Shown here: in pieces, positions 18,540 through 26,644 of the stretch
Layout: every line of letters starts with the position of its first letter
How positions within the stretch are numbered: the first letter of the stretch is position 1
Origin: Butyricicoccus sp. Marseille-Q5471
GTDB lineage: Bacteria > Bacillota > Clostridia > Oscillospirales > Butyricicoccaceae
Direction of reading: 5' to 3'
Length of the DNA stretch: 64,000 bases
Assembly (NCBI RefSeq): GCF_951230135.1
Contig: NZ_CATNVC010000005.1
Span: forward strand, 100,667 to 164,666
The notes under the pieces: generated by a model
The model's database searches: none
Told to the model about the DNA's origin: nothing
What the model saw: only the letters and a program-made list of their open reading frames with translations
Position numbers and translations under genes: made by a program

Positions 18540-19046
18540 ATGCAGAAGAAATTTTTAGAAGCCGGCAAAATTGTGAGCACCCACGGCGTACGCGGCGACC
18601 TGCGCGTGCAGAGCTGGTGCGACAGTCCCGAGGTGCTGTGCGATTTTGACACACTCTATCTGGACGAAAACACGCCCATAACCGTGGAAAAAGCCTTTGT
18701 GCACAAGGGCGACATTGTCGTGATGCACCTTCAAGGTGTGGATACAATGGAGGCCGCCGAGGCGCTCAAGAACCGTGTACTGCTCCTGGACCGCGCAGAC
18801 GCCGAGCTGCCTGAGGATTTGGTGTTCATTCAGGATATTCTGGGCTTCAAGGTATACGACCTGCGCTCGGACAGCATGATCGGACTGGTGCAGGATGTGC
18901 TGACCTCGAACCCGGCGCATGATATGTACGAGATCAAGAGCGCGGACAACCGACTGATTTATATTCCGGCCATCAAGCCCTTCCTCAAGAGAATTGACAT
19001 GGAAGCCGGCGTGATTTACGTGGAGACCATCGAGGGTCTGCTATGA
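18540..19046 (+). CDS. rimM: 16S rRNA processing protein RimM
   Basis: Ribosome maturation factor of 168 residues that helps assemble the 30S head around S19. The N-terminal RimM domain starts with GKIVSTHGVRGDLRVQSW. The PRC-barrel-like C-terminal half contains DILGFKVYD and IYIPAIKPFLKRID. Start ATG follows GGAGGATA. The stop overlaps the trmD start by 4 bp (ATGA). Confidence 0.95.
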   Translation: MQKKFLEAGKIVSTHGVRGDLRVQSWCDSPEVLCDFDTLYLDENTPITVEKAFVHKGDIVVMHLQGVDTMEAAEALKNRVLLLDRADAELPEDLVFIQDILGFKVYDLRSDSMIGLVQDVLTSNPAHDMYEIKSADNRLIYIPAIKPFLKRIDMEAGVIYVETIEGLL

Positions 19047-19777
19047 GAATCGACATCATGACCCTGTTCCCCGAGATGATTGAAGCCGTCATGCGGGAGA
19101 GCATCATCGGCCGCGCACAGGACAAGGGTCTGGTCGAGGTGCGCGCGACCAACATCCGCGACTACGCGCTAGACAAGCACCGCAAGGCGGACGACGCCCC
19201 CTACGGCGGCGGACGCGGGCAGGTCATGCTGGCAGAGCCGCTGTATCTGTGCCATCAGGCACTCTGCGGCGGCGAAAAGGTGCACACGGTGTTTTTGTCT
19301 GCGCAGGGCAAGCCGTTTGACCAACAGAAGGCGCGCGATTTACTTGCGAAGGAACGCTTTATTCTGGTTTGCGGCCACTATGAAGGCATCGACCAACGGT
19401 TTATCGACGAGTGCGTCGACGAAGAAATCTCCATCGGTGACTTTGTGCTGACCGGCGGTGAGATTCCGGCGATGGCAGTGGCCGACGCGGTCTGCCGCAT
19501 GGTGCCGGGCGTACTGCCTGACGAGGATGCCTTCACCGCCGAAAGCCATTGGGACGGACTGCTGGAGCATCCGCACTATACCCGTCCGGAAAACTGGCGC
19601 GGCCGCGCCGTGCCTGAGGTGCTGCTCTCCGGCCACCATCTCAATATCGAAAGCTGGCGGCGTGAAATGAGCCTGCGCCGCACTAAGGCCGACCGCCCCG
19701 ACCTGTTCGCGCAGTTCACCCCCGCGGACAAGCGCGACCGGAAACTTCTGGACAAAATTGAACAACCCGACGGTTAA
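19043..19777 (+). CDS. trmD: tRNA (guanine37-N1)-methyltransferase TrmD
   Basis: SAM-dependent methyltransferase with the trefoil-knot fold that makes m1G37 and prevents frameshifting. The 244 residues show IMTLFPEM, DDAPYGGGRGQVM, LVCGHYEGIDQRF, the SAM-knot segment SIGDFVLTGGEIPAM, and EHPHYTRPE. The neighbours are standard, but rplS, which usually follows trmD, is absent. A terminator overlaps the end of the gene and a different gene (a PfkB kinase) comes next. Confidence 0.96.
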   Translation: MRIDIMTLFPEMIEAVMRESIIGRAQDKGLVEVRATNIRDYALDKHRKADDAPYGGGRGQVMLAEPLYLCHQALCGGEKVHTVFLSAQGKPFDQQKARDLLAKERFILVCGHYEGIDQRFIDECVDEEISIGDFVLTGGEIPAMAVADAVCRMVPGVLPDEDAFTAESHWDGLLEHPHYTRPENWRGRAVPEVLLSGHHLNIESWRREMSLRRTKADRPDLFAQFTPADKRDRKLLDKIEQPDG

Positions 19778-19798
19778 CAGCCGCCGGGTTTTCTTTTG
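19765..19798 (+). terminator. Terminator overlapping the trmD stop
   Basis: AACCCGACGG pairs with CCGCCGGGTT (one mismatch) and is followed by TTCTTTTG. The stem begins inside the last codons of trmD. Confidence 0.8.
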
Positions 19799-19824
19799 TT
19801 TGTCCGATTGTTTGCAGAAAAGCA

Positions 19825-19853
19825 TTTACAAGCTCTCTTTAATTTTGTAAAAT
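19825..19853 (+). promoter_or_regulatory. Promoter of the PfkB kinase gene
   Basis: TTTACA (19825-19830), 17 bp, TAAAAT (19848-19853). Confidence 0.65.
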
Positions 19854-19892
19854 ATAAGTATACTGTTTCAAGCAATCAGGAGGGATGCTCCC

Positions 19893-20834
19893 ATGATTAT
19901 TACGATAACGCTTAACACCGCGCTCGACCGCACGCTGCGTATTGAGCAGCCGCTCGTCGTCGGCAAACTCAACCGCGCGACCTCGTCTCACCTTGAACCC
20001 GGCGGCAAAGGCATCAATGTATCCCGCGCGATCAAGGCTCTGGGCGGGGACAGCGTTGCGCTGGGCTTCTGCGCCGGCACCAACGGCCGCATCATGAAGG
20101 ATGCGCTGACCTCGGCCGACATTCACCATGACTTCGTCGACCTGATGGGCCAGACCCGTGTCAACACCCAGATTATCGACGCGCAGGGCGGCCATACCGA
20201 GGTCAACGAACCTGGTTCGAAGCTGGACGATGCCGATTTTCTCCGTCTGCTTGACCGGATGGATCAATATCTGGACGAGGGAAACATTTTCGTGCTGGCC
20301 GGTTCGTGCCCGCCCGAATTCCCGATGAAGAACTATCGCAAGCTTTGCAAGACGATCAAAAAAGCCGGCTGCAAGCTGATTATCGACGCGCAGGGCGAAA
20401 TGCTGCTTGCTGCGCTCGAGTTTGAGCCGGACTTCATCAAGCCCAATATTTTCGAGCTTGCTGAGGCTGTCGGCGAAAAGCCTTCGGTCGATCCCGAGGT
20501 CGTCGTGGTTTCCGCACGCAAAATGCTCGATATGGGCGCAAAGGCGGTCTGTGTCTCGATCTCGCAAGAAGGCGCCGTTCTGGTTGCCAAAAACGAGCCT
20601 GAGTCCCTGTACTGCAACTGCAACCCCAAGATTTATGATGAAGGCGCGGTCGGTACGGGCGACGCAATGGTCGGCGCGATTGCAAACTCTATGCATAAGG
20701 GTCTGAAATTTGACGAAATGGCGCGCTATGCTGTCGCCGCGAGCCGCGCATCCGCGCGGATTGCAGGCACGGAGATGGCAACGCTCAAAAAGGTCTATGA
20801 AGTGTACGAAACCACTGAGGTTTACGTGCTGTAA
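19893..20834 (+). CDS. 1-phosphofructokinase-like PfkB family sugar kinase
   Basis: 313-residue ribokinase-fold kinase. It starts MIITITLNTALDRTL, the pattern of 1-phosphofructokinase and tagatose-6-phosphate kinase. The substrate-side motif GGKGINVSRAIKALG and the catalytic GAVGTGDAMVGA near residue 255 are intact. It therefore phosphorylates a sugar phosphate, most likely fructose 1-phosphate. No PTS or FruR gene is nearby, so the substrate is not certain. It is transcribed alone between trmD and a shared bidirectional terminator. Start ATG follows AGGAGGGA. Confidence 0.82.
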   Translation: MIITITLNTALDRTLRIEQPLVVGKLNRATSSHLEPGGKGINVSRAIKALGGDSVALGFCAGTNGRIMKDALTSADIHHDFVDLMGQTRVNTQIIDAQGGHTEVNEPGSKLDDADFLRLLDRMDQYLDEGNIFVLAGSCPPEFPMKNYRKLCKTIKKAGCKLIIDAQGEMLLAALEFEPDFIKPNIFELAEAVGEKPSVDPEVVVVSARKMLDMGAKAVCVSISQEGAVLVAKNEPESLYCNCNPKIYDEGAVGTGDAMVGAIANSMHKGLKFDEMARYAVAASRASARIAGTEMATLKKVYEVYETTEVYVL

Positions 20835-20850
20835 CAGCTACATAGCTGCA

Positions 20851-20887
20851 AAAAGGCTGGTATCGGTTCGCCGATACCAGCCTTTTT
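20851..20887. terminator. Bidirectional terminator between the PfkB and lipase genes
   Basis: AAAAAGGCTGGTATCGG and its exact complement flank a TTCG tetraloop: 17 bp with A and T tracts on both sides, serving both convergent genes. Confidence 0.92.
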
Positions 20888-20898
20888 CAGGTTGTCTG

Positions 20899-21687
20899 TC
20901 AAAATCCCTTGATCCCCAATTCATGCACAAGCTGTGCATAAAACCTGCGGACATGGAAGTACGGCAGGTCGTGCTCCAATACGTCGGTCAGCTCCTGATG
21001 GCTCACACCCGCAAGCGTGCCGCGATACACGCCCCATCGAGCCGATGCAGGCGACACGAGCCCATCACTCTCCCCCTGCACCGCGTAGGCTGCCGCACGG
21101 CACGCCGCCATGGCAGGATCGGAGCGGCTTTTTCCAAGCACTGCGCCCCAGCTCTGGTAATATACACAGTTTGCATCCGGATTGTCGCGGTTAAAGCGCT
21201 CCAGATATGCCGGCGTGAGCTGCTCGGCGACGCGGAAAAAGTCCGGATTCTCATCGCCCTTTCTGCGCCAGTACTCGTTGTTGCACGTGCCCCACACCCA
21301 GACTGCCGGATAGGCGCGGCGCAGAAGCACGCGCGCGATATGCGAGCCGCGATTGGGCGTTGCAATCATCGAAAGAGAGGCCACGTGCCGTCCCATACCA
21401 AGCGATGAAATCAGATACCGCGCCTCCAGACCGCCCTTGGAGTGCGCGATGATATTGACGCGGTCACACCCCTGCTCGCGCAGCATTTGCTGAACCCGGT
21501 CACGCAGAACCAGTGCGTTTTTCTCAATGCCGCCCCAAGCGTCCTGCCCGCCAAAGTAGAGCACTGCACCGTTCGCGCGCAGGAAATCAGGCACCCGCCC
21601 CCAATATCGCCCGCGTTCCCCATCGCAGACGTTCAGGCCGTGCACCAGCAGAATCGGATATTTGGTTTTACAGTATGCCCCTGCCAT
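20899..21687 (-). CDS. Alpha/beta-hydrolase, lipase-like
   Basis: 262 residues with the lipase opening PILLVHGLN (oxyanion-hole HG), the nucleophile elbow NIIAHSKGGLEARY (catalytic Ser in HSKGG), and a late His in GVSHQELTDV with an Asp before it. No signal peptide is visible, so it probably acts in the cytoplasm or at the membrane. The likely activity is ester hydrolysis of a lipid; the substrate is unknown. The start at 21687 lies 1 bp after the rlmH stop, suggesting coupled translation. The longer frame starting at 21756 overlaps rlmH and is rejected. Confidence 0.78.
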   Translation of the reverse strand: MAGAYCKTKYPILLVHGLNVCDGERGRYWGRVPDFLRANGAVLYFGGQDAWGGIEKNALVLRDRVQQMLREQGCDRVNIIAHSKGGLEARYLISSLGMGRHVASLSMIATPNRGSHIARVLLRRAYPAVWVWGTCNNEYWRRKGDENPDFFRVAEQLTPAYLERFNRDNPDANCVYYQSWGAVLGKSRSDPAMAACRAAAYAVQGESDGLVSPASARWGVYRGTLAGVSHQELTDVLEHDLPYFHVRRFYAQLVHELGIKGF

Positions 21688-21688
21688 A

Positions 21689-22171
21689 TCACTTGTGGTA
21701 CTTGCCGCCGCCCACAATATTGAGCGCACGGTACAGCTGCTCGAGCACCATAACACGCGCGAGATGGTGCGGGAAGGTCATGGGCGACATGGAAAGCCGC
21801 AGGTTTGCCCGCTGCTTGATGCTCTCCTCCATGCCGCATGAGCCGCCGATGAGCACGCACAGCCGGCTTGTGCCGCGCACCGTCAGGTCGGACACATAAT
21901 CGGCCAGCTGCTCAGACGACATCGGCTTGCCCTCGACGCACATAGCGATTACCGCCGCGCCCGACGGGATTTTAGCCGCAATCAGTTCACTTTCCTTTTT
22001 GAGCGCCGCGTCAATCTCCCCCTGTGAGGGCGTTTGCGGCAGCCGCTGCTCGGGCAGCTCCAAAATTTCCAGTTTGCAGTATCCGCCCAGTCGCTTTTCG
22101 TACTCAGCAGCGGCCTGCGCCCAGAATTTTTCGCCGAGCTTGCCCACGCAAATCAGTCGAACAGACAGCAT
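21689..22171 (-). CDS. rlmH: 23S rRNA (pseudouridine1915-N3)-methyltransferase RlmH
   Basis: SPOUT-class methyltransferase of 160 residues acting on helix 69 of 23S rRNA in 70S ribosomes. Visible motifs are VRLICVGKLGEKFW, CVLIGGSCGME and MTFPHHLARVMVLEQLYRA, ending GGKYHK with the conserved C-terminal Tyr-His. It overlaps the walJ end by 19 bp. walJ and rlmH are also near each other in B. subtilis. Confidence 0.95.
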   Translation of the reverse strand: MLSVRLICVGKLGEKFWAQAAAEYEKRLGGYCKLEILELPEQRLPQTPSQGEIDAALKKESELIAAKIPSGAAVIAMCVEGKPMSSEQLADYVSDLTVRGTSRLCVLIGGSCGMEESIKQRANLRLSMSPMTFPHHLARVMVLEQLYRALNIVGGGKYHK

Positions 22172-22962
22172 TGCTCACCCTCCTCCAGCAGAATCGGCGC
22201 TTCCATATGCCCCTTGGGCGCAACGATGATGCGGCAGGGCGCAAGACCGCGCACAGCCGACTTGGTTTGCTGCAGCGCCAGCTCCGGCATGTTGTTTTTC
22301 TCACTCAGGTGCGCCAAAATCAGCGTTTTCGTGCCGTTTTTCACCAAATCTGCCGCGCAAATCGCGCAATCCGGATTGGAAAGATGCCCATTCGGCCCGG
22401 CCACGCGCTGCTTGAGCGGATACGGATACGGCCCTGCCTGCAGCATATGCGGATCGTGGTTGCTCTCGAGCACAACCGTGTCGCAGCCGCGCAGCCTGTC
22501 CGCAATGTCAACCGGGACAAAGCCCAAGTCGGTCGCAAACCCAAAGCGGCGACCCTCATGCGAGAGCACGTAGCCCACGCTCTGCGCCGCGTCGTGCGGG
22601 GTTTCAAACGCGTGCACGCCGATTGCACCAACCGCAAAGTCCTCACCCGCCTGAAATACGGTCACGCGACCCTGCGAGGCCGGGTTTTTGATCGACAGCG
22701 CAAGCGCCGTCTCACGCGAAGCATAGATGGGTGCAGACGATTTTTTCAGGAACATATCCAGTCCCTTCACATGGTCGATGTGCTCATGGGTAATCAGCAC
22801 ACCCGCGATGCGGTCGAGCGTGAGACCCAGTCCGGCGAGCGCGGTCGTAATTCTGCGCAGAGACACCCCCAGATCAATCAGCACGGCGGTATCCCCCGCC
22901 ACGTACAGACCACAGTTGCCCGATGAGCCGCTTGCGATGCTGTAATAAAAACGCTGCTCCAT
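22153..22962 (-). CDS. walJ: MBL-fold hydrolase WalJ (YycJ)
   Basis: 269-residue metallo-beta-lactamase-fold protein. It starts with IASGSSGNCGLYV and carries the metal motif THEHIDHVKG (HxHxDH), then FATDLG and ESNHDP, the WalJ/YycJ pattern of the wal locus. WalJ is linked to replication/division coordination and to mismatch-repair-like exonuclease activity in bacilli. It sits between murA and rlmH in the wal gene series on the minus strand. Confidence 0.9.
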   Translation of the reverse strand: MEQRFYYSIASGSSGNCGLYVAGDTAVLIDLGVSLRRITTALAGLGLTLDRIAGVLITHEHIDHVKGLDMFLKKSSAPIYASRETALALSIKNPASQGRVTVFQAGEDFAVGAIGVHAFETPHDAAQSVGYVLSHEGRRFGFATDLGFVPVDIADRLRGCDTVVLESNHDPHMLQAGPYPYPLKQRVAGPNGHLSNPDCAICAADLVKNGTKTLILAHLSEKNNMPELALQQTKSAVRGLAPCRIIVAPKGHMEAPILLEEGEQCCLFD

Positions 22963-22989
22963 GATTTTGAAAACTCCTTTTATGTACGG

Positions 22990-23020
22990 TAAAAGGGCGA
23001 GGGAAGCCTTCCCCCGCCCT
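22990..23020 (-). terminator. Terminator after murA
   Basis: AGGGCGAGGGAAG pairs with CTTCCCCCGCCCT (one mismatch); on the minus strand it is followed by TTTTAC. It separates murA from walJ-rlmH. Confidence 0.75.
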
Positions 23021-23033
23021 GCTGCTCTCTGTT

Positions 23034-24329
23034 TTAGTTGGCCGCCGGGATTGCGTTGCCGTCCGGAATTTCGGAACGATACATATCCGCACCCAGTGCT
23101 ACAAACTTCTCGACCAATGTCTCATAGCCGCGCTCGATGTTCTGCACCTGCTCGACCTCGGTCACGCCCTTGGCCGCAAGACCGGCAATGACCATGGCCG
23201 CGCCCGCGCGCAGGTCATGTGCGCGCACCGGCGCGCCCTTAAACTCCTTAACGCCTTCGACTACGGCAATCTTGCCGTCGACCCGGATGTTCGCGCCCAT
23301 GCGCACCAGTTCCTCCGCATAGCGATAGCGGCTGTCCCACACGCCCTCAGTCACGATGCTGGTGCCTTCGGCAAGACACAGCGCGGTCGTCATCTGCGGC
23401 TGCATGTCGGTCGGGAATCCGGGATAGGGCAGAGTTTTTATGTTGGTTTTGGTAATCGGTCCAACACGGCGAACCAGCACCGAATCGTCAAATTCGGTGA
23501 TTTCAACGCTCATTTCCTTGAGCTTTGCCGTGATGCACTCCAAATGCTTGGGAATGACATTCTTGACCAGTACAGAGCCGCCGCACGCAGCAACAGCCGC
23601 CATAAATGTGCCGGCTTCGATCTGGTCGGGAATGATGGAGTAGCTGCCGCCGCGCAGTTTTTCCACACCGCGAATCTTGATGACATCAGTGCCCGCGCCC
23701 TTGACGTCTGCGCCCATGGCATTCAAAAAGTTCGCGAGATCGACGATATGCGGCTCTTTTGCGCAGTTTTCCAGAATGGTCTGTCCCTTGGCGAGCACAG
23801 CTGCAAGCATGACGTTCATCGTCGCGCCGACGGTTACCACGTCAAAGTAGATATGCGCGCCGTGCAGACCTTCCGCCGGTGCTTCCGCGCGGATGTAACC
23901 GCCCTTGGGCAGCGTAACGGTAGCGCCGAGGGCTTCAAAGCCCTTGATGTGCTGATCGATCGGGCGCACGCCGCCGAAATTGCAGCCGCCCGGCATGGCG
24001 ACCTCTGCAAAGCCGTATTTGCTCAGCAGTACGCCGAGCAGGTAATAGGATGCACGCAGCTTGCGTTCCAGCTCGTGCGGCTTCAGGCTGGGCTTGTTGG
24101 CATTTTCGATCTCAACCGTGGTTGCATTCACCAGACGGATCTGTGCGCCCAGCTCGCGCATAATCTCAAGCTGCAGCGTCACATCAATGATCTTGGGCAC
24201 GTTTTCGATGCGTACCGGACCGTCGGCCAGCAGCGCCGCGGGTACGATTGCCACCGCCGCGTTCTTTGCGCCCGAAATGGTGACCTCACCATTCAGGGTC
24301 TTGCCGCCGTTGATTACATATTTGGTCAA
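23034..24329 (-). CDS. murA: UDP-N-acetylglucosamine 1-carboxyvinyltransferase
   Basis: First committed enzyme of peptidoglycan synthesis: transfers enolpyruvate from PEP to UDP-GlcNAc. 431 residues. The active-site Cys116 lies in MPGGCNFGGVRP, the fosfomycin-sensitive form; ISGAKNAA near the N-terminus and the conserved Arg in HDLRAG are present. The start is TTG, 10 nt after GAGGAG; no upstream ATG exists in the frame. It has its own promoter and a leader with strong GC palindromes, although it lies inside the wal gene series. Confidence 0.95.
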   Translation of the reverse strand: MTKYVINGGKTLNGEVTISGAKNAAVAIVPAALLADGPVRIENVPKIIDVTLQLEIMRELGAQIRLVNATTVEIENANKPSLKPHELERKLRASYYLLGVLLSKYGFAEVAMPGGCNFGGVRPIDQHIKGFEALGATVTLPKGGYIRAEAPAEGLHGAHIYFDVVTVGATMNVMLAAVLAKGQTILENCAKEPHIVDLANFLNAMGADVKGAGTDVIKIRGVEKLRGGSYSIIPDQIEAGTFMAAVAACGGSVLVKNVIPKHLECITAKLKEMSVEITEFDDSVLVRRVGPITKTNIKTLPYPGFPTDMQPQMTTALCLAEGTSIVTEGVWDSRYRYAEELVRMGANIRVDGKIAVVEGVKEFKGAPVRAHDLRAGAAMVIAGLAAKGVTEVEQVQNIERGYETLVEKFVALGADMYRSEIPDGNAIPAAN

Positions 24330-24357
24330 AGCCTACCTACTCCTCACTATTACGTCG

Positions 24358-24375
24358 CGCGGCGCATGCGCCGCG
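24358..24375 (-). repeat. 18-bp perfect palindrome in the murA leader
   Basis: CGCGGCGCATGCGCCGCG is perfectly self-complementary. A related GCGCGGCGCG lies at 24403-24412 and could pair with either arm instead, giving alternative leader folds. Confidence 0.7.
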
Positions 24376-24445
24376 ATTCTTCCCTTATCTTCATCTTATG
24401 TAGCGCGGCGCGGTTGGTGCAGCCAGCGCAAAATCTCACGGATAT

Positions 24446-24473
24446 ATTTTACCACAAGATTATCGAATTGCAA
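24446..24473 (-). promoter_or_regulatory. Internal promoter of murA
   Basis: TTGCAA (24468-24473), 16 bp, TAAAAT (24446-24451) on the minus strand, giving a leader of about 110 nt. Confidence 0.65.
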
Positions 24474-24493
24474 AGATATTTTCGTTTCCCAGA

Positions 24494-25309
24494 CTAAATT
24501 GTCGTTTTTTTGGCACAATCCACCAAGAAATCTATCGAATCTGTTTTGATTTTCCAAGTCGGCACCAATTGCAGGCGGCGGCTCGAGTCTGTCAGCAGGC
24601 GATAGCCCAAATCCATGCCGTAAACGTTCTTTACTTCAGGGTGCTCCGCGACAAAAGCAAGCAGCGCATCGGCCGCCGAACAGCTCACCCCGGTTTCGCT
24701 CGCAAGCGTGTACGGCACGCCGAAACTCCAGTAGCCGGTCAGCTGCACCGTGCCGTCCTCACCGAAGAACAGCGTCAAATGGCGGTTGTGCACGGCCATG
24801 CCGGCTACCGGGCCGGACAGCGTGGCAATGCTGTGCTCCACGACCTCAATTGTTCCGTCTCCCGGCTTCAGCCCCCAGCGTTCAAACAGCTGCCGCGCAC
24901 GGCGCAGTGCTTCGCGATCATCGGCCGGCACGCCCTCGTCCTGCCGAATGCTGCCCTGCACAGTGCCGTCACCGCTCCAGGTGACCATGCCGCGCGTGCT
25001 TTCATAACGAACATTGCCCTCATCATCCTCACTGCGCGCAGCGTCGGTACCCAGCATGGCAAACGCGACCTGCTCCTCCTCCGTACGGCTGCGGTCGACG
25101 GAAAGCTGCGGCAGCACCAAATCATCCGGCAGCACAAACCCGTCGTCAAGCGCGATGCCGCGCGCTTCGAGCAGCGTCTGCACATCGCGCCGCAATTCGA
25201 CCGCGCGGTGGTGGTCATTATAGGATTTCAGGGCGAGATTGCCCAGCATGAACAAATTGACCGCAAGCAATATCACAATCAGGATATTTTTAACCTTGTC
25301 CCATTGCAT
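24494..25309 (-). CDS. yycI: YycI-family WalRK regulator-like protein
   Basis: 271 residues: a short cytoplasmic start (MQWDKVKNI), one membrane helix (about 8-27), then an extracytoplasmic domain. This layout and the position after yycH and walK match YycI/WalI, which together with YycH binds WalK in the membrane and tunes its activity. Sequence similarity of this family is low between genera, so the assignment rests on architecture and context. The last residues KIKTDSIDFLVDCAK resemble the usual C-terminal strand. Confidence 0.8.
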   Translation of the reverse strand: MQWDKVKNILIVILLAVNLFMLGNLALKSYNDHHRAVELRRDVQTLLEARGIALDDGFVLPDDLVLPQLSVDRSRTEEEQVAFAMLGTDAARSEDDEGNVRYESTRGMVTWSGDGTVQGSIRQDEGVPADDREALRRARQLFERWGLKPGDGTIEVVEHSIATLSGPVAGMAVHNRHLTLFFGEDGTVQLTGYWSFGVPYTLASETGVSCSAADALLAFVAEHPEVKNVYGMDLGYRLLTDSSRRLQLVPTWKIKTDSIDFLVDCAKKTTI

Positions 25310-25336
25310 GTCCGGGCATACCTCCTATTTCAAAAA

Positions 25337-26644
25337 TCATTTCATAAAAAAGCGTTCGGGACGGTAAAGGCCGTCGTCTCCCTGCCGGTAGGCAACAAGC
25401 AGAGCGCGGCGCGTTCCGTCCGCTCCGGCGGCGGCCTGCCGCGCGGGCAGCACGGTGCGCCGCTGCGCCGGCGTCACGGTCTCAAAACGCCGAAGTGCCA
25501 CGCGCGCCGAAAGCAGCGTCCCGCCGTCAAACACGAAGCTTGCAAAATCCGTTTCATCCAGCACCGGCACGCCGCCGTAGCTTTGATAAAACACAAGCCG
25601 CGTCATGCCGTCCTGCTCACCGACGCTGTACAGCGTGGCCTGCGTTTCCACACCGATCGCACGCAGCGCCGCATCCAGTACCACGCGGGCACAGTCAATC
25701 TGTGCGCCGCGTGCTTCGACACCATCCGCCTCGCCCTTGTCATAGGCCGTGAGCGTGCCGCCCACCGAAGCGCTGTACTCCACCGTGCCATCCTCCGCCA
25801 CGCGCAGCGTGCTCGCATCGTTGACATAGACTGTCACCGCGCCGTTCTGCTCGGGATAGGACCGGGCATACGGCGTGTAGCCAAAGGCGGAAAGCAGCGT
25901 TTGCAGGCTGCTGTCGCCCTGCGGGTCGAACAGGTGCAACGGCACGCTCTGAATCAGGTCGAACGACAGTGCCTCACGCTCAAACAGCAGAGTTTCCGGA
26001 TAAACCGTATACTCCGTTCCCGAAAACGTGCATGCAACGCCGTGAAACTGGCGCACAGCGCGGCTGAACACTCCATCCTCCACGCGGGTTGACGCTACTT
26101 GCAGCGCACCCGTGTCCGTACGCACAAAAATTTGATTGGTATCTCGAAACAGCAGCACGCTCTGCGCAGATAGATCGCTACTGCACGAGCCGCCCATCCA
26201 GCCTGCCAGAATGCCGACCGGTATCGCGCCGTGATAGCGCAGCACTGCACAGTCGCCCTCGGCAAGCGCGGCATTCAGTGCATCCTCATCACTCTCGTGA
26301 AAGGTGCCTGCGGCAGAAAACGCACTGCCAAACAGGTCGGTTGCCGCCTGTATGCCGGCATCCACCTCCGAAGGATTATACTGCACCGCGCGCATTTCGC
26401 CCTCTGCACGCAGCGCGATTTGCGCCGGTTCGGCCGCCGCAACACCCGATGCACGCAGCTCATAGCCCACCGCACCGCCGAAGAGCTGGTCGTGCACGCG
26501 CCGGAGCATGCTGTCCGCCGACAGCTGCGCAATATTCAGTCCGTTCAGCCAGATGGCTACGCACTGTATGGCAAGCAGCACCACCAGCGCGACCAGCGCG
26601 ACATTCTTGGCGGTGTTGGTCACCGCGCCGCGCCCCGCGCTCAT
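25337..26644 (-). CDS. yycH: YycH-like WalRK regulator
   Basis: 435 residues with a single N-terminal membrane helix (about 14-35, VALVALVVLLAIQCVAIWL) and a large extracytoplasmic part, as in YycH/WalH. The start overlaps the walK stop by 4 bp (ATGA), which is the usual tight coupling. It probably forms a membrane complex with the neighbouring YycI-like protein and WalK. The annotation rests on gene order and topology more than on motif, since YycH proteins diverge quickly. Confidence 0.78.
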   Translation of the reverse strand: MSAGRGAVTNTAKNVALVALVVLLAIQCVAIWLNGLNIAQLSADSMLRRVHDQLFGGAVGYELRASGVAAAEPAQIALRAEGEMRAVQYNPSEVDAGIQAATDLFGSAFSAAGTFHESDEDALNAALAEGDCAVLRYHGAIPVGILAGWMGGSCSSDLSAQSVLLFRDTNQIFVRTDTGALQVASTRVEDGVFSRAVRQFHGVACTFSGTEYTVYPETLLFEREALSFDLIQSVPLHLFDPQGDSSLQTLLSAFGYTPYARSYPEQNGAVTVYVNDASTLRVAEDGTVEYSASVGGTLTAYDKGEADGVEARGAQIDCARVVLDAALRAIGVETQATLYSVGEQDGMTRLVFYQSYGGVPVLDETDFASFVFDGGTLLSARVALRRFETVTPAQRRTVLPARQAAAGADGTRRALLVAYRQGDDGLYRPERFFMK

